From Paramyrothecium sp. XJ0827 (taxonomy: Eukaryota > Ascomycota > Sordariomycetes > Hypocreales > Stachybotryaceae): a DNA stretch of 64,000 nucleotides. This document shows, one piece after another, positions 11,252 to 22,429 of the stretch. Every line of letters starts with the position of its first letter. Within the stretch, counting starts at the first letter, position 1. Location: contig JAJFPB010000001.1 of NCBI GenBank assembly GCA_020881915.1, positions 2,976,001 through 3,040,000 on the forward strand, read 5' to 3'. The position numbers were made by a program, and so were the translations under genes. Below the pieces are notes generated by a model that was not told where the DNA came from, did not search any database, and saw nothing but the letters and a program-made list of their open reading frames with translations.

Positions 11252-13357
11252 ATGGACATCCTCAAAGTTCTCTCACGCGGCACGAAAAAGTCCACGAAGA
11301 AGACGCAACTGTCAAGCAATGGCGTGACGAAGCTGCCTTCGGCTGGCACCAAGACGAACCCCCAACTGTTCCATGACGAAGTGCGCGGACAGAAGAGGAA
11401 ACGTGCTAGAGGCGACGCCGAAGAAAGCTCCCAGGCCGTGGAAGAACTTCCAGAGGTTGATTTCTTCGCCCCCAAGGTCGAGCCGACCCTCGAACAATCA
11501 AAGACCACGAGGGTCGAGAGGGAGCCCAGCCCGGTCAATGCGCCAGTAAAGAGACTGAGCGAGGAAGAGTGCCGCCAACTTCTACGTTCACACCGACTGA
11601 AGATTACGCTTTTGTCCAAGAAGGAAGATACCTCGAAAGTCAAGAAGTCGAAAAAGAAGCAGAAGAAGGCAGCGACCGAGCCCAAAAAGGATGGCAAGCA
11701 ACCTCAGTTGTTCCCTCAACCGCTCGAGTCTTTCGGCGAGCTTCGAAGCACATATGGAATATCTCGTCAAGTCTCCGAGAACTTGGTCAAAGAAGGGTAC
11801 CGGATACCTACCGAGGTTCAGCTTGGCAGCCTGCCACTGCTCCTGCGGCCCGATCTAGCCTTGACGGACGAAGATGGTTTAGAGGATGACTTGGACTTCA
11901 TCGCCGTCGCACCTACCGGTAGCGGCAAGACCGTGAGCTTTCTGATCCCAGCGATCAATCGCATCATGCGGCGGAGGGCCAAGGAGGGTTTGGAAGACAT
12001 CCATGAACTTGAAGCCGTGATTGTGGCTCCAACTCGAGAGCTCGTCTTTCAAATTACGCACGAGGGCCGCAAGCTACTGGATGGGACTGGACTCAAGATT
12101 GTCGGTATGAAAAAAGGCATGGCACCAGCTGCTGAGCAGCAGGAAGTAGCCGAGGACACTTCGGACGAAGAGAACGACGGAGACGACTCGTCAGATGAGG
12201 AGGAGGAGGATGAGGGAAAGCCTAAGGCTGATCAGAAACCAAAGGCACCCGTTAAGGCCGATATCCTGGTTACGACGCCTTTGTTGCTGCTTAATTATCT
12301 CACATCTGGGCCGTCTGGCACGCAAAAGGTGCTGCCCAGGGTACGTGATCTCGTGTTGGACGAGGCAGATGTGCTTCTTGACCCACTGTTCCGTGAACAG
12401 ACGCTGGGACTCTGGACAGCGTGTACAAATCCTGATCTACGACTATCGATGTGGTCCGCCACCATGGGCTCCAACATTGAACCTCTGGTAACCGAAAGGC
12501 TGAAGGCCCGCAGCGAGTTGCTAGGAATCACTCCCAAGCCATTGGTGAGGCTGGTGGTCGGCTTGAAGGATACGGCCGTACCCAATGTAACGCACAAACT
12601 CACTTACACGGCGAGTGAGCAGGGAAAGCTATTGGCACTTCGTCAATTACTGCACCCTACGTCGAGCATCGATTCAGGCCCACCCTTGCGACCACCGTTC
12701 CTCGTCTTTACTCAAACAATCGAGCGAGCCACAGCTCTTTATGAAGAGTTGAAGTATGACATTCCGCTCGAGGCAGGTGGCTCGGATCGAATTGCAGCAC
12801 TCCACAGTGGACTACCTGATACCGCGCGCGCCGCAATCATGCGCAGATTCCGCGCAGGAGAGATTTGGGTCCTGATCACAACCGATGTCCTGGCACGCGG
12901 CGTGGACTTTGCTGGTGTGAACGGCGTAGTCAATTACGATGTGCCTGGTTCGAGCGCCGCATACGTGCACCGCGCTGGGCGTACCGGGCGTGCTGGCAGA
13001 GAGGGCGGCGTTGCCGTCACCTTCTACACCAAGGAGGATATCCCGTTTGTGAAGACGGTGGCCAACGTCATCGCCGCGAGCGACAAACAGGCTGGCAAGA
13101 CGGGAGATGAGGCTAGTATCCAGAAGTGGCTACTAGACGCCCTGCCGAACGTGAACAAGGCGGACAGGAAGATGCTGAAGGAGCGTGGCGTGGAGGCCCG
13201 CCGAAGCGGCAGCAAGGCCAAGATTACCTCGGTGAGCGGCTACGAAAGGCGAAAGGAACATAACAAGCGTGGTGCTATTGAGGGGAGCAAGAAGAGACGA
13301 TTGGAGAAGCATGACAACGAGGCCGACGAAGACGAGTGGGGCGGCCTTGATGATTAG
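11252..13357 (+). CDS. ROK1: DEAD-box ATP-dependent RNA helicase Rok1 (DDX52 family)
   Basis: Single exon, 701 residues. Rok1 is a nucleolar helicase for 18S rRNA maturation and small-subunit assembly. Visible motifs in order: FGELRSTYGI and PTEVQLGSLP (Q-motif region, about 170-195); motif I APTGSGKT (about 219); Ia APTRELV; motif II DEAD (about 368); motif III as SAT in MWSATMGS (about 400); and HRAGRTGRAGR (motif VI, about 572). The N-terminus is basic and Lys-rich, with RSHRLKITLL like other Rok1 proteins, and the tail is basic with KKRR. An odd point is an acidic insert at about residues 295-333 (SDEENDGDDSSDEEEEDEG) between motifs Ia and II inside the first RecA lobe. Family assignment rests on the N-terminal signature and overall order. 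Confidence 0.92.
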   Translation: MDILKVLSRGTKKSTKKTQLSSNGVTKLPSAGTKTNPQLFHDEVRGQKRKRARGDAEESSQAVEELPEVDFFAPKVEPTLEQSKTTRVEREPSPVNAPVKRLSEEECRQLLRSHRLKITLLSKKEDTSKVKKSKKKQKKAATEPKKDGKQPQLFPQPLESFGELRSTYGISRQVSENLVKEGYRIPTEVQLGSLPLLLRPDLALTDEDGLEDDLDFIAVAPTGSGKTVSFLIPAINRIMRRRAKEGLEDIHELEAVIVAPTRELVFQITHEGRKLLDGTGLKIVGMKKGMAPAAEQQEVAEDTSDEENDGDDSSDEEEEDEGKPKADQKPKAPVKADILVTTPLLLLNYLTSGPSGTQKVLPRVRDLVLDEADVLLDPLFREQTLGLWTACTNPDLRLSMWSATMGSNIEPLVTERLKARSELLGITPKPLVRLVVGLKDTAVPNVTHKLTYTASEQGKLLALRQLLHPTSSIDSGPPLRPPFLVFTQTIERATALYEELKYDIPLEAGGSDRIAALHSGLPDTARAAIMRRFRAGEIWVLITTDVLARGVDFAGVNGVVNYDVPGSSAAYVHRAGRTGRAGREGGVAVTFYTKEDIPFVKTVANVIAASDKQAGKTGDEASIQKWLLDALPNVNKADRKMLKERGVEARRSGSKAKITSVSGYERRKEHNKRGAIEGSKKRRLEKHDNEADEDEWGGLDD

Positions 13358-15039
13358 TCGACTTACAAGAGTAGGAGTATGATATACCCCGAGAACAGCA
13401 GATTTGTCGGTGCCTATGCAGATGCGAGTGAGAGGCAAGGGATCATAGGAGTGAACGAAACATAATTTATGACCTTGATGTCTGTAGATCCCAAATCCTA
13501 TCAGACGATAATAGGGCGTCATAGTTCCGGCAAACAACGGACTCTTGAGCTCCTACTCACCAAATCGAATGACGTTGTTGGCCGGGTTTCCGGCTCATAC
13601 AATTCCTGTGCGACAGAGCCAACGGCAGGCACTAATTTTGGAGCCCGCCGTACGGTCTCCCATGGATAACAACCACTGCTTCGGGAATGAGCGAAGAAGA
13701 AACATGCTCTCTGCTTCGAAACCATGATGTGCATTTGTTTCAAGCCTAGTATAAAGCCGAAAGACCTTGTGTGCATTATTCCCTGTTGCCGCATGGCCAC
13801 TGCGAGAGGATCATCTGAAACGGCGTTTTAAAAGGAAAAGGACGAAAGTTAAAATCAATTGTTAGAAACTGGCTAAGCTGAAAGGGGAAGGAGGGCATAT
13901 GCAGGAACGAGTGAGCTCTCACGTCGTACATGTGTGCCTTAGTACATTGGGGTACGTATCTTCCTGCATTGTCTCGCGTGGCAGTCGAACACTGAGGTGG
14001 CTCACTTACCCGCTTTCAACTACATCCCCCAAAATCCAATGCCATGTGCCCTGCGACTTCACACAATCCTCCACCAACTTACGGACGGATCACTATCAAC
14101 TTCGCTCAAGCCATGGCACACAACTTGACCGCAGCTTGCGTGGTCTGAAATGTCAAAGCTTACCAACACAGTCATCTTGGACGCAACATGCCTGCACCTG
14201 GACCAGGATGGCGTTCCTCTATAGGCCTAGCCGCCCCCTTAGCTGCACCGCAACGCACCGGGTGTCCTCAATATAGCAACAGTCAGATTAAAGCCTCCCG
14301 GCGACGACCACTTCATCTCAGCCAATCTTAGCACGACCCCAACCATCGACGGTGGCAGTGGCTTAGTCCCCCCTGCCCAGGCCGCCGGTTATGAAACCAA
14401 TCGTGGGCATGTTCCTGGGCATCCACCACACCTGGGCCAAGGGTGTTGGCACCCTCTCGATGTACAGACCCCCTTGTGGGAGACGGCGCCCATGATTCGG
14501 AGGGATTGATCTGTCTCATCCACCTGTGCTGCATTGCACAGTTGCGGCCCGTCCGGACATGTCTCTTTGAGGGCTTGGAGGAGGGGCCAACCTCGATTGC
14601 CAAGGGGTGCCCGGGCCTCAAGATCTGGAAGAAGCCAAGGCCTTGTCACCAGACACCAAGCAAAGGCCACGCCCCTTTCATTCGGAACCGTACGCTTAGG
14701 TAGCATGCGCCCCTGCCCATTGATAGGTTGAGCGAGTTTCTTGGAAGCGTAGGGGGTAATTAAAACCCCAGATCGGCGCAGCTTATAACCCTCCACGAGT
14801 ACTGCCACCAGATCCCTCTTGGAAGTCCAAGAGTTTGGCTCATTTCTTCAATCTCCTTTGGCGGCTTTGTTTTGCTTGGCGAAGTCGTGGCAGAGTAGCT
14901 TGCTACTCCTTTCATTCCTTTTTACGTCGCTGAATCATTAGGCGGTTGCTATATACTCTCCTCTTTCTTTCAAGTCCTTTCGGACATCGTTCCTTTCGCT
15001 CGAGCATCTCCCATCGCACGATTCGGCCTGACAAACAAC
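13358..15039. other. 1.7 kb spacer before the Tos1-like gene
   Basis: Open frames exist (for example 13899-14276 plus, 14389-14808 minus), but their translations show no recognisable domain and no exon-like splice logic. From about 14930 to 15030 the plus strand is pyrimidine-rich with a TATATAC-like sequence near 14950, which suits a core promoter for the gene at 15040. Nothing else could be supported. Confidence 0.5.
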
Positions 15040-16578
15040 ATGAGGCACTCAACGCTCGCTGTTCTCGCCTTGGCTGGCTTTGCCGCGGCAGAACGACAGT
15101 GTACCGGCCAGGCCTACGAGGAGGGTGGAAACTGGTTCTGCGGCGCCGTGAACCAAATCGTCTACGAAGGCTTCAAGGGGCAGGGATCGTACCAAGATGT
15201 TACCCTCATGGGATCCGGAGGGGAGTGCAACAAGGCCGACAAGTCGTTCAGCGGTCCTTTCGGTGCCCTCAGCGAAGATGTGAGAAATCCTTACCTCAAC
15301 CCAAGTCCACTTCAAGCACCCTTCAGGGCGTTAATACTAACGCAACTTAGCTATCTGTTCATGTTCGAGGACCTATCGAGCTGAAGGCCTTTGCTGTCTA
15401 CAACCTTGGTGGATCCAAGAAGCGTGATGAGCCTGCCCACTCGTCGGCTCATGTTCACGCCAGGCGACACGGCCACAGTCACTTCCACAACCAGAGAAAG
15501 AAGAAGCGCGAGGAATGGGTTACGGCCACGATCAACGGTCAGGTGGTCTCATGGATCAACGATTGGCATGGTCCAGCGGCACCTACTCAGGAGGCAGCGC
15601 CTCCGCCTCCACCACCACCACCACCTCCTCCTCCTCCTCCCCCTCCGCCGCCAGCACCAGTTGAGCAGCCAAAGCCCGAGGAGGCTGCTCCAGTCGTCGC
15701 GAACCCTGTCCAAGAGCCGGCTCCTGAACCGGAGTCTGGGTCTGGCTCCGGCTCTGGTGGTGCTTGGAGTCGCGTGTCTTACTATCATGCCGAACAGCAA
15801 ACGGCTGAGAACGTTGTTTTCCTCGGAAACTATGGCGGTGAGGGTTCTGGCATCTTCGACATGTAAGCCACCACTCCCCTGTGCCCAGGTCGCATAGTAC
15901 ATGCTAACGGATTTTTTAGGACTTGGGGCAACTCTTTGTCTTACCTGAATGCCGAGGGCACTGGTGGCTCCGACTCGCCTCAAAGGCTCAACGACGTCTA
16001 CATTCCCTCCAACAAAGAGTTCTCCATCTTTAGCGGGGAGAAATGTGATGGAAGCTGTGGCTTCTCCCGTGCCAATGACGTCGCGTACAGTAAGTCACAA
16101 GTCTTCTTTTGCACTGCTACATTATCTAACTTGGACCTTCACAGAGGGCTTCGCTGGAGGAAGCAAGATCTTCCTCTTCAAGTTCAAGATGCCTTTGGAC
16201 GGCGACCGTGGCTTCAACGGTGACATGCCGGCCATTTGGCTGCTGAACGCTCGCATTCCTCGATCGATGCAGTACGGCGAGTGCAGCTGCTGGACGACTG
16301 GATGCGGTGAGGCCGACCTCTACGAGGTGCTCGCGTCCGGCGACACCAAGTGCAAGAGTACTTTCCACCTTAGCCCTGGCGCGGGCAGCTCGGACTACTT
16401 TGAGCGTCCTGTCGACCAGTACATCAAGGTTGCCACCGTCTTTGATGAGTCCTCTGGCAAGGTCTCCATCAAGCGCATCCCTGACGACGTTGGCTTCGAC
16501 TCCAGCCTCGACGAGGCAACCGTCCGTGGCTGGGTCGATGTTGATACCAGCAACGGAGGCAGCCTGTTCCAGATCTAG
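15040..16578 (+). CDS. Tos1/YJL171C-type cell wall protein (DUF2403-DUF2401)
   Basis: Four exons (15040-15279, 15351-15862, 15920-16089, 16145-16578) give 451 residues; intron 1 has a textbook TACTAAC branch. A signal peptide (MRHSTLAVLALAGFAAA) starts the secreted protein. A DUF2403-like Cys/Gly-rich segment follows (QCTGQAYEEGGNWFCGAVNQ, GSGGECN). A His/Arg/Lys-rich linker leads to a run of about 18 prolines with one alanine near residues 164-185, and then a (SG)n run. The C-terminal DUF2401-like domain carries GDMPAIWLLNARIPR and a CSCW/GCGE motif. Yeast Tos1 is a covalently bound wall protein, and the family is annotated as putative beta-glucan-acting hydrolases. Catalysis is not proven from the sequence. 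No GPI signal is visible at the C-terminus, so retention would depend on other wall links. Confidence 0.88.
15597..15660 (+). repeat. CCN-rich polyproline-coding tract
   Basis: A low-complexity run of CCT, CCG and CCA codons inside exon 2 of the Tos1-like gene encodes mostly proline. The mixed codons argue that it is kept at protein level as well as by slippage. Length polymorphism between strains is likely. Confidence 0.8.
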
Positions 16579-17401
16579 AGGGTTGGAAGGGGTTGCTGTT
16601 GGACTACCGTCAAAATTAGGCTGTGCGAAACTTTTAGAACTTTGGAGGTGGTGCTGATGCATGCTCAGCGCCCAAGATGTCTTCATTTCGACATTGTATA
16701 TGATTACTTACGATACATCTACCGAGGCTTGGCCTTGCTTATCTTCCTGTATTTAGTGCGAGATACCTTTTTGCATTTCTATCAGCCAAAACATTCTCGA
16801 TTGTGCCGGGCCTAGGAAGTTTTTCAAATGATCTCTCTGCGTAGAAGCACTGACATGTGCCTTGGCGGGTTGATGCTTGCTATAAAAGTGATGATAGGGC
16901 GGTGATGATCGTCTATTAGCTTCAGGTGATCAATTTAAACTACGAAGTATCTAGTACCTTCAGTAGGTGGTTACCACTTCATCACGAAGTACGGTCCAGC
17001 CAAGTACGGAGTACAGAGCACCTTGATTAGTGCCTAACGCCTACGCCTCCACAGGTCACTGGTCGCTGTGGGGCAGGTTTGCGTGCCTGCGCTTGCGGCT
17101 TAGCATGTGTATCCCTACTTTGAGCTTTGACTTGGATGCCACGTACTGCTATCTTATCGCTGTGAAACTACGTCTGGCGCATCACCACGGTTGAGCCTCA
17201 GCCTCATGTAGCATCGACTTTTGTCTGTGTTGCATCAGGGACTGCGTCTTGCGATAGTCCCTCCTCCCATCTCTTTGCTGTTGGTGGCTGTGGCGGTCGC
17301 CGTGCTACAATGAATGGAAGTCTACCGGAGCCATCGTCTCTGGATGCAGGTTCGCGGCATTACTCCCCTTTCGACTAATTGACAGCGTAACTGACCACTC
17401 A
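16579..17401. other. intergenic region Tos1-like / VPS53
   Basis: 823 bp without recognisable genes. Between 16939 and 17020 there are several short related motifs (TACGAAGTA, CTAGTACCTT, ACGAAGTACGG, AAGTACGGAGTAC), a GTAC-rich cluster like those scattered in other spacers of this window. Confidence 0.5.
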
Positions 17402-19899
17402 ATGCCGCCAGTCGATTACGATCCCATTGACAACTTGAACCTCCTTTTCTCCCATCCATCCGCCCTCGCCTCGATAGACCGAGTCTCGACGACACTAAAG
17501 ACCCGCCACGATGCGTTGTACACCGAGATCAACGAGCTGGAGACGGCTCAAGCCTACCGGCCGGACTCCAGCTTAGAGCGGATGCAGTCTGCCCAGGCGG
17601 AGCTGGCGCAGGTCTTTCGCAAGATAGAGACTGTACGCTCGCGCGCCGTCGACACGGAGCAGAACATCACGTCCATGACGGCCGAGATCAAGAGGTTGGA
17701 TGGCACGAAGAGGAACCTAACCGTCAGCATGACGGTGCTGAAGCGGCTCCAGATGTTGACGACGGCGTACGAGCAATTGACGGCATTGGCGAAGACGCGG
17801 CAATATCGAGATTGTGCTGGGCTCCTCCAAGCCGTCATTCAGTTGATGAAGCACTTCAACAGCTACAGGAGTATCGAGCAGATCGCGACGCTGAGCCGAG
17901 GGGTGTCGGAGTTGCAGCGGGAGCTCTTGGAGCAAGTTTGTGAGGATTTCGAGATGGCATTCACCAAGAGTGAAGTCTCGGGGCGCAAAGGCGTACTCGT
18001 GGAAGCCTGCCTCGTCATAGATGCGCTGGGCGAAACGGCCAAGTCACGACTGATGAGCTGGTACATTAACACGCAGCTCCGAGAGTATCGGCAGGTCTTC
18101 CGCGGTAACGACGAGGCCGGAAACTTGGACAACATCGGGCGACGGTACGCCTGGTTCAAGCGGATGATGAAGACGCACGAGGATGAGCATGCCGTGATCT
18201 TCCCCTCGCACTGGCGAGCCAACGAGATGCTCGCCGTGGCCTTCTGCGACGGCACGCGCGATGACTTCAAGGGCATACTGGAGAGGAGCATGAGGCGCAC
18301 CGACGGCAACAAGATTGACGTCAACCTTCTGCTGAGCTCGCTGCAGGAAACGCTGGACTTTGAGCAGAGCCTGGAGAAGCGCTTCTCGAATGAGCCGAGG
18401 GCCAGCATCGACACTCTCAGCTCAGCCGAGGTGGGCTCCCAGACATTCAACGGCCTCATCTCCGTGGCCTTCGAACCGTATCTGAGTCTGTGGGTTGAGT
18501 CCCAAGACAAGCAACTCGCCGCCATCATACCCAAGTACCGCAACCAGCCGTTGATAGCTGCGGACGAGGAGTTCTCGCCCCAGGCTGTCATTCCCTCAGC
18601 CATTGAGCTGTTCCATTTCTACAAGCTCACTCTTTCTCAGTGCGCCAAGCTATCTACGAGCGAGCGGCTACTCGATTTGTCAAGGACGTTGGCGAAATAC
18701 CTGGATGAATATGCTCAGCAGGTCCTGTTGCCTGTGCTCCAAGCCAGCGGGCAGCAGGGTCCGTCGATACAGGACGCCATCCTGGTTCTCAACACCGCTG
18801 ACTTTTGGCACATCAACACCAACCAACTCGAGGAGAGCATCAAGAAGCGCATCGATAGCGACTTGCTACCGAAGGTCGACCTCTCTTCACAGTCTGACGC
18901 ATTCCTAGGCGTAGCAAGTGCGGCTGTTTTAGCGCTTGTGCGTGTTGTGGAGGTCGACTGCGAGGCTACATGGCGGGAGATGCGCAACACGAACTGGAGC
19001 AGCATGGACAGTGCTGGTGACCAGAGCTCCTACGTGGGAGAGCTGCTCAAGCGTGTCAACGAGAAGACGGAAGAGATATTGGGCATGGTATCGAAGCAGC
19101 AGTACGCGAGGGCCTTCTGTGACAACCTTGTCGACCATCTGGCTACAGGCTACATCAACAACATTGTACAGTGCCGACCAATATCTGAGGTTGGCGCTCA
19201 GCAGGTAAGCTTGAACGCAGGGTGGGCAGATCAAGATGGTTTTCTAACACGCCGCAGATGCTTGTGGATAAGTATGCCCTTACCAAGGCATTCTTGAATC
19301 TGCTGTCCTATCACAACCCATCTTCGGGCCAGCATGCACCACCCTCTGGCTTTGTCAGACGGGTTGAGCAGAGCATGAACCGGATGGATCCACTACTCAA
19401 GACGCTCCAGGTCCGCTCGTCACCGCCCGAGGGTCTAGTACAGGCCTACCTCATCCATATCGGAGATCGCTCAGACACGAACTTCAAGAAGATCCTGGAA
19501 CTCAAGGGCGTGCGGAAGCAAGACCACCCCCATCTGATTGAGCTCTTCGGCATCCACCGCGAGGGCAGCACCAACGAGAAGCTCGTGCAGAACTCTCCCC
19601 TGCTGTCGCCGCTTATGACGAGTGCCGGAATCAGCAGCGGCGGCGGCATCGGCTCGATCAACCCTACTGCCGCGCTGGGCACGGCATCGGCAACGCGGTT
19701 CGATGCCGGTTTCTTGGGGGAGAAGTTACTGAGCGCGGCTCGGGACATCGGCACGGGCACGGCCGGGGCGCCGAGCGGGCTGGAGAAGGCGACCATAAAC
19801 GAGAATCTACGGAACTTTGGAAAGTTCTTCAAAAGGGACATTGGAGGGTTGGGAGCACGGTTCGGGAAGCGGGATGAAAGCGAAGATAGACAGCGTTGA
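17402..19899 (+). CDS. VPS53: vacuolar protein sorting protein 53 (GARP complex)
   Basis: Two exons, 17402-19204 and 19258-19899 (53-nt intron), encode 814 residues. Vps53 is a core subunit of the GARP tether that returns endosome-derived vesicles to the trans-Golgi. The N-terminus shows the family pattern: LNLLFSHPSALASIDRV; a long coiled coil with SERMQ-like, VFRKIE and AVDTEQNITSMTAEIKRLD; TKRNLTVSMTVLKRLQML; and YRDCAGLLQAV, LMKHFNSYRSIEQI. The rest is an alpha-solenoid, and the C-terminal region is Gly/Ser-rich with a basic end (FGKRDESEDRQR). The intron sits between GAQQ and MLVDKYAL in a conserved region. Length suits the family. Confidence 0.92.
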
Positions 19900-20667
19900 A
19901 TGAAAAAGCCAGCCACGTGAATGATGGTTGATTCAAGGACCACTCACGGGTGTGAACCGTAACTTGTATTATCGTGTTTGGGAAGCTTGCACTGCAGAAG
20001 AAGTCAACGACCGGGCTTGATGTACATTCGAGTATGTCGAGGACGTCTACGACTGAGCGTCCACGTCCATGTGCTTCGGACGTTCGGGAAGATGATGTGA
20101 TGGCGGATGGATTAGTCAGGCGGCAGACCCCTGCCTTAGAGGCGATCCGGCTTAGCTAGAGCAAGAGGGCGAAAAAATTCCACGCCCGACCACCTCGGCT
20201 TCTACGACCAAAACCAGGAACCACAGCTTAGAAATCGGTAGCCCAATCACGACGCAGCGAAACGACCCTCTGCAGCACCTTTGTGTTCTTTCGTGCAGGT
20301 AAGTCTATGCGCTATCTGCTTTTTCGCCGCGTGCCTTGGCCCTTCCGCCTTACAAACTGATCCCCGATTTTAGCCCATCCCGTCATTCTCTCTCCGGCGC
20401 CCCCTTGTCCCCTTGCAGATTTGTCCGCGCCTGCAGACCAGCCAACGCCGACACGCCCCTCCAATAAAATATATACCCCGCGATCGCCTCAAGACCCCCG
20501 AGGCAATCCTTTACAACAACGTACCCAATATTCCCCAAAAAGTCGCCAAGCTGTTCGCCTCAGGCTTCCGTCGTTCGCTTCGCTCGGGCATTGGGCTATC
20601 GATTGCTGCCGCTGCCACCACACTTCAGAAAACAAGGACGCCGCCGGTAGAACTAGGAGTGCGCAAG
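19900..20667. promoter_or_regulatory. VPS53 3' flank and trr1 promoter/leader
   Basis: 768 bp with no coding frame recognised. TTAGTCA at 20112-20118 is a Yap1/AP-1-type site. A good 5'-leader intron candidate runs from GTAAGT at 20299 to TTTTAG ending at 20374; a later CAG near 20418 is an alternative acceptor. Pyrimidine-rich sequence follows up to the trr1 ATG. Confidence 0.45.
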
Positions 20668-22063
20668 ATGCACAGCCAGGTCGTCAGTAAGTCTCCTTTC
20701 CCGACGAGAGCCCTCCGCGCGCGCGCGCGCGAGGCCTTCTCCGATGCGCTGTGCGTTTGCACATGTGTTTGTGACTTTTTGTCTTACCCTTTCTCTTTGC
20801 TGACGCGACCTGCGTGCAACAGTCATCGGTTCGGGGCCCGCGGCCCATACCGCCGCCGTCTACCTTGCCAGAGCCGAGTTGAAACGTGAGTGCAACCCCG
20901 TTACGCGATGTCCCGAAGGAAAGCAGACAGGAGGAGCTGGAACCGGGACATCCGGGATCGGACGACCCAATGCTGACGTCGCCTGAACAGCCGTCCTGTA
21001 CGAGGGCTTCATGGCTAACGGTATCGCCGCCGGTGGACAATTGACGACCACCACCGAGGTCGAGAACTTCCCCGGCTTCCCCAAGGGCATCATGGGCCAG
21101 GAGTTGATGGTACGTGTCAATCAGCCCCCCTTCCCTCCATTAGTCGCCGGTCCAGCAGCTCACCATTGTCCCTCTCTCTTCCCGTCGCACAGGACAACAT
21201 GCGAGCGCAGTCCGAGCGCTTCGGCACCCAGATCGTCACCGACACCGTCACCTCGCTCGACCTGTCGGCCCGCCCCTTCAAGTACAAGACCGAGTTCAAC
21301 CCGGACGAGACGCACACGGCCGACTCGGTCATCATCGCCACCGGCGCCTCCGCCCGCCGCCTCAACATCCCCGGCGAGGACAAGTACTGGCAGAACGGCA
21401 TCTCCGCGTGCGCCGTGTGCGACGGCGCCGTCCCCATCTTCCGCAACAAGCCCCTCTACGTCATCGGCGGCGGCGACTCGGCCGCCGAGGAGGCCACCTT
21501 CCTCACCAAGTACGCCAGCCACGTCACCGTGCTCGTCCGCCGCGACCAGCTCCGCGCCAGCCGCCTCATGGCCAACCGCCTGCTCGCCCACCCCAAGGTC
21601 ACGGTGCGCTTCAACAGCGTCGCCACCGAGGTCCGCGGCGACGACAAGGGCCTGATGAGCCACCTCGTCGTCAAGGACGTCGCCTCGGGCAAGGAGGAGG
21701 TCGTCGAGGCCAACGGCCTGTTCTACGCCGTCGGCCACGACCCGGCCACGACCCTCGTCAAGGGCCAGGTCGACATGGACTCGGACGGCTACATCGTCAC
21801 CACCCCCGGCACCACCCTGACCAACGTCGAGGGTGTCTTCGCCGCCGGCGACGTGCAGGACAAGCGTTACCGACAGGCCATTACCAGCGCCGGTGAGTTC
21901 TTCGCTCCTCCACAATCTATGCTATACGGCAAACCCCTTGTTCAGAAAGGTATCTTGAGCTAACAATTCCGATTCAGGCACTGGCTGCATGGCTGCTCTG
22001 GAGGCGGAGAAGTACCTCGTCGACCGCGAAATCGACGAGCGTGCGGATGAGCGTGAGGCATGA
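20668..22063 (+). CDS. trr1: thioredoxin reductase (NADPH)
   Basis: Five exons (20668-20686, 20823-20885, 20991-21109, 21193-21892, 21978-22063) give 328 residues, the usual length for low-Mr thioredoxin reductase. It passes electrons from NADPH via FAD and a redox disulfide to thioredoxin. The start [18 protein letters not shown] is assembled across exons 1 and 2 and forms the FAD-binding GxGxxA. The redox pair is CAVC (Cys140/Cys143). The NADPH fold shows [10 protein letters not shown], and the second FAD motif reads FAAGDVQD. The first exon is only 19 nt, so open-frame searches miss it. Intron 1 (136 nt) contains a CG dinucleotide run. It is convergent with UAP1, and a Yap1-like site lies upstream, in line with oxidative-stress control of this family. 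Confidence 0.96.
20717..20731. repeat. CG dinucleotide run in trr1 intron 1
   Basis: About seven alternating CG units lie within the first trr1 intron. Such a tract can form Z-DNA and is prone to length change. No function is known. Confidence 0.7.
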
Positions 22064-22429
22064 GCTCCAAACATTACCATAGAAAGCCTGCGAGTTCTCT
22101 TTCCATCTAACCATCCGGCGCAATAGACCCGGTCTCGGATTTGAATATACCAGACTCTTCATAATTAGACCAGAGAAAAATGGAAATTTTATCGTTTCAC
22201 TCATTGTATTTATCGAGACAGTGCATGATGTACCATATGTCATATGTGCAAACATGCCCGCTTGCTCCCGTCTCCTTGTCGTGCCTTTCCTGGGCGATTC
22301 CTCCACAGTATCATACTCCTTTCCTTTTTCTCAGATCCAGGTTCTTCCTATATCGCTAGCTGCCGGGCGGAAACCGGCAACACGTCATTGTCTCATTATT
22401 TTATACGTACATCTCCGGTCCAAGAACAT
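22064..22429. other. convergent 3' region trr1 / UAP1
   Basis: 366 bp between two stop codons facing each other. It is AT-richer than the flanking coding DNA and probably carries overlapping polyadenylation regions. No gene was seen. Confidence 0.55.

Noticed and set aside
13899..14808. Frames in the spacer before the Tos1-like gene
   Set aside because: No recognisable domain, biased composition, and no consistent exon joining.
21160..21915. 251-codon minus-strand frame opposite trr1
   Set aside because: Shadow of the thioredoxin reductase exon caused by third-position GC bias; Gly/Val/Asp-rich with no motif.
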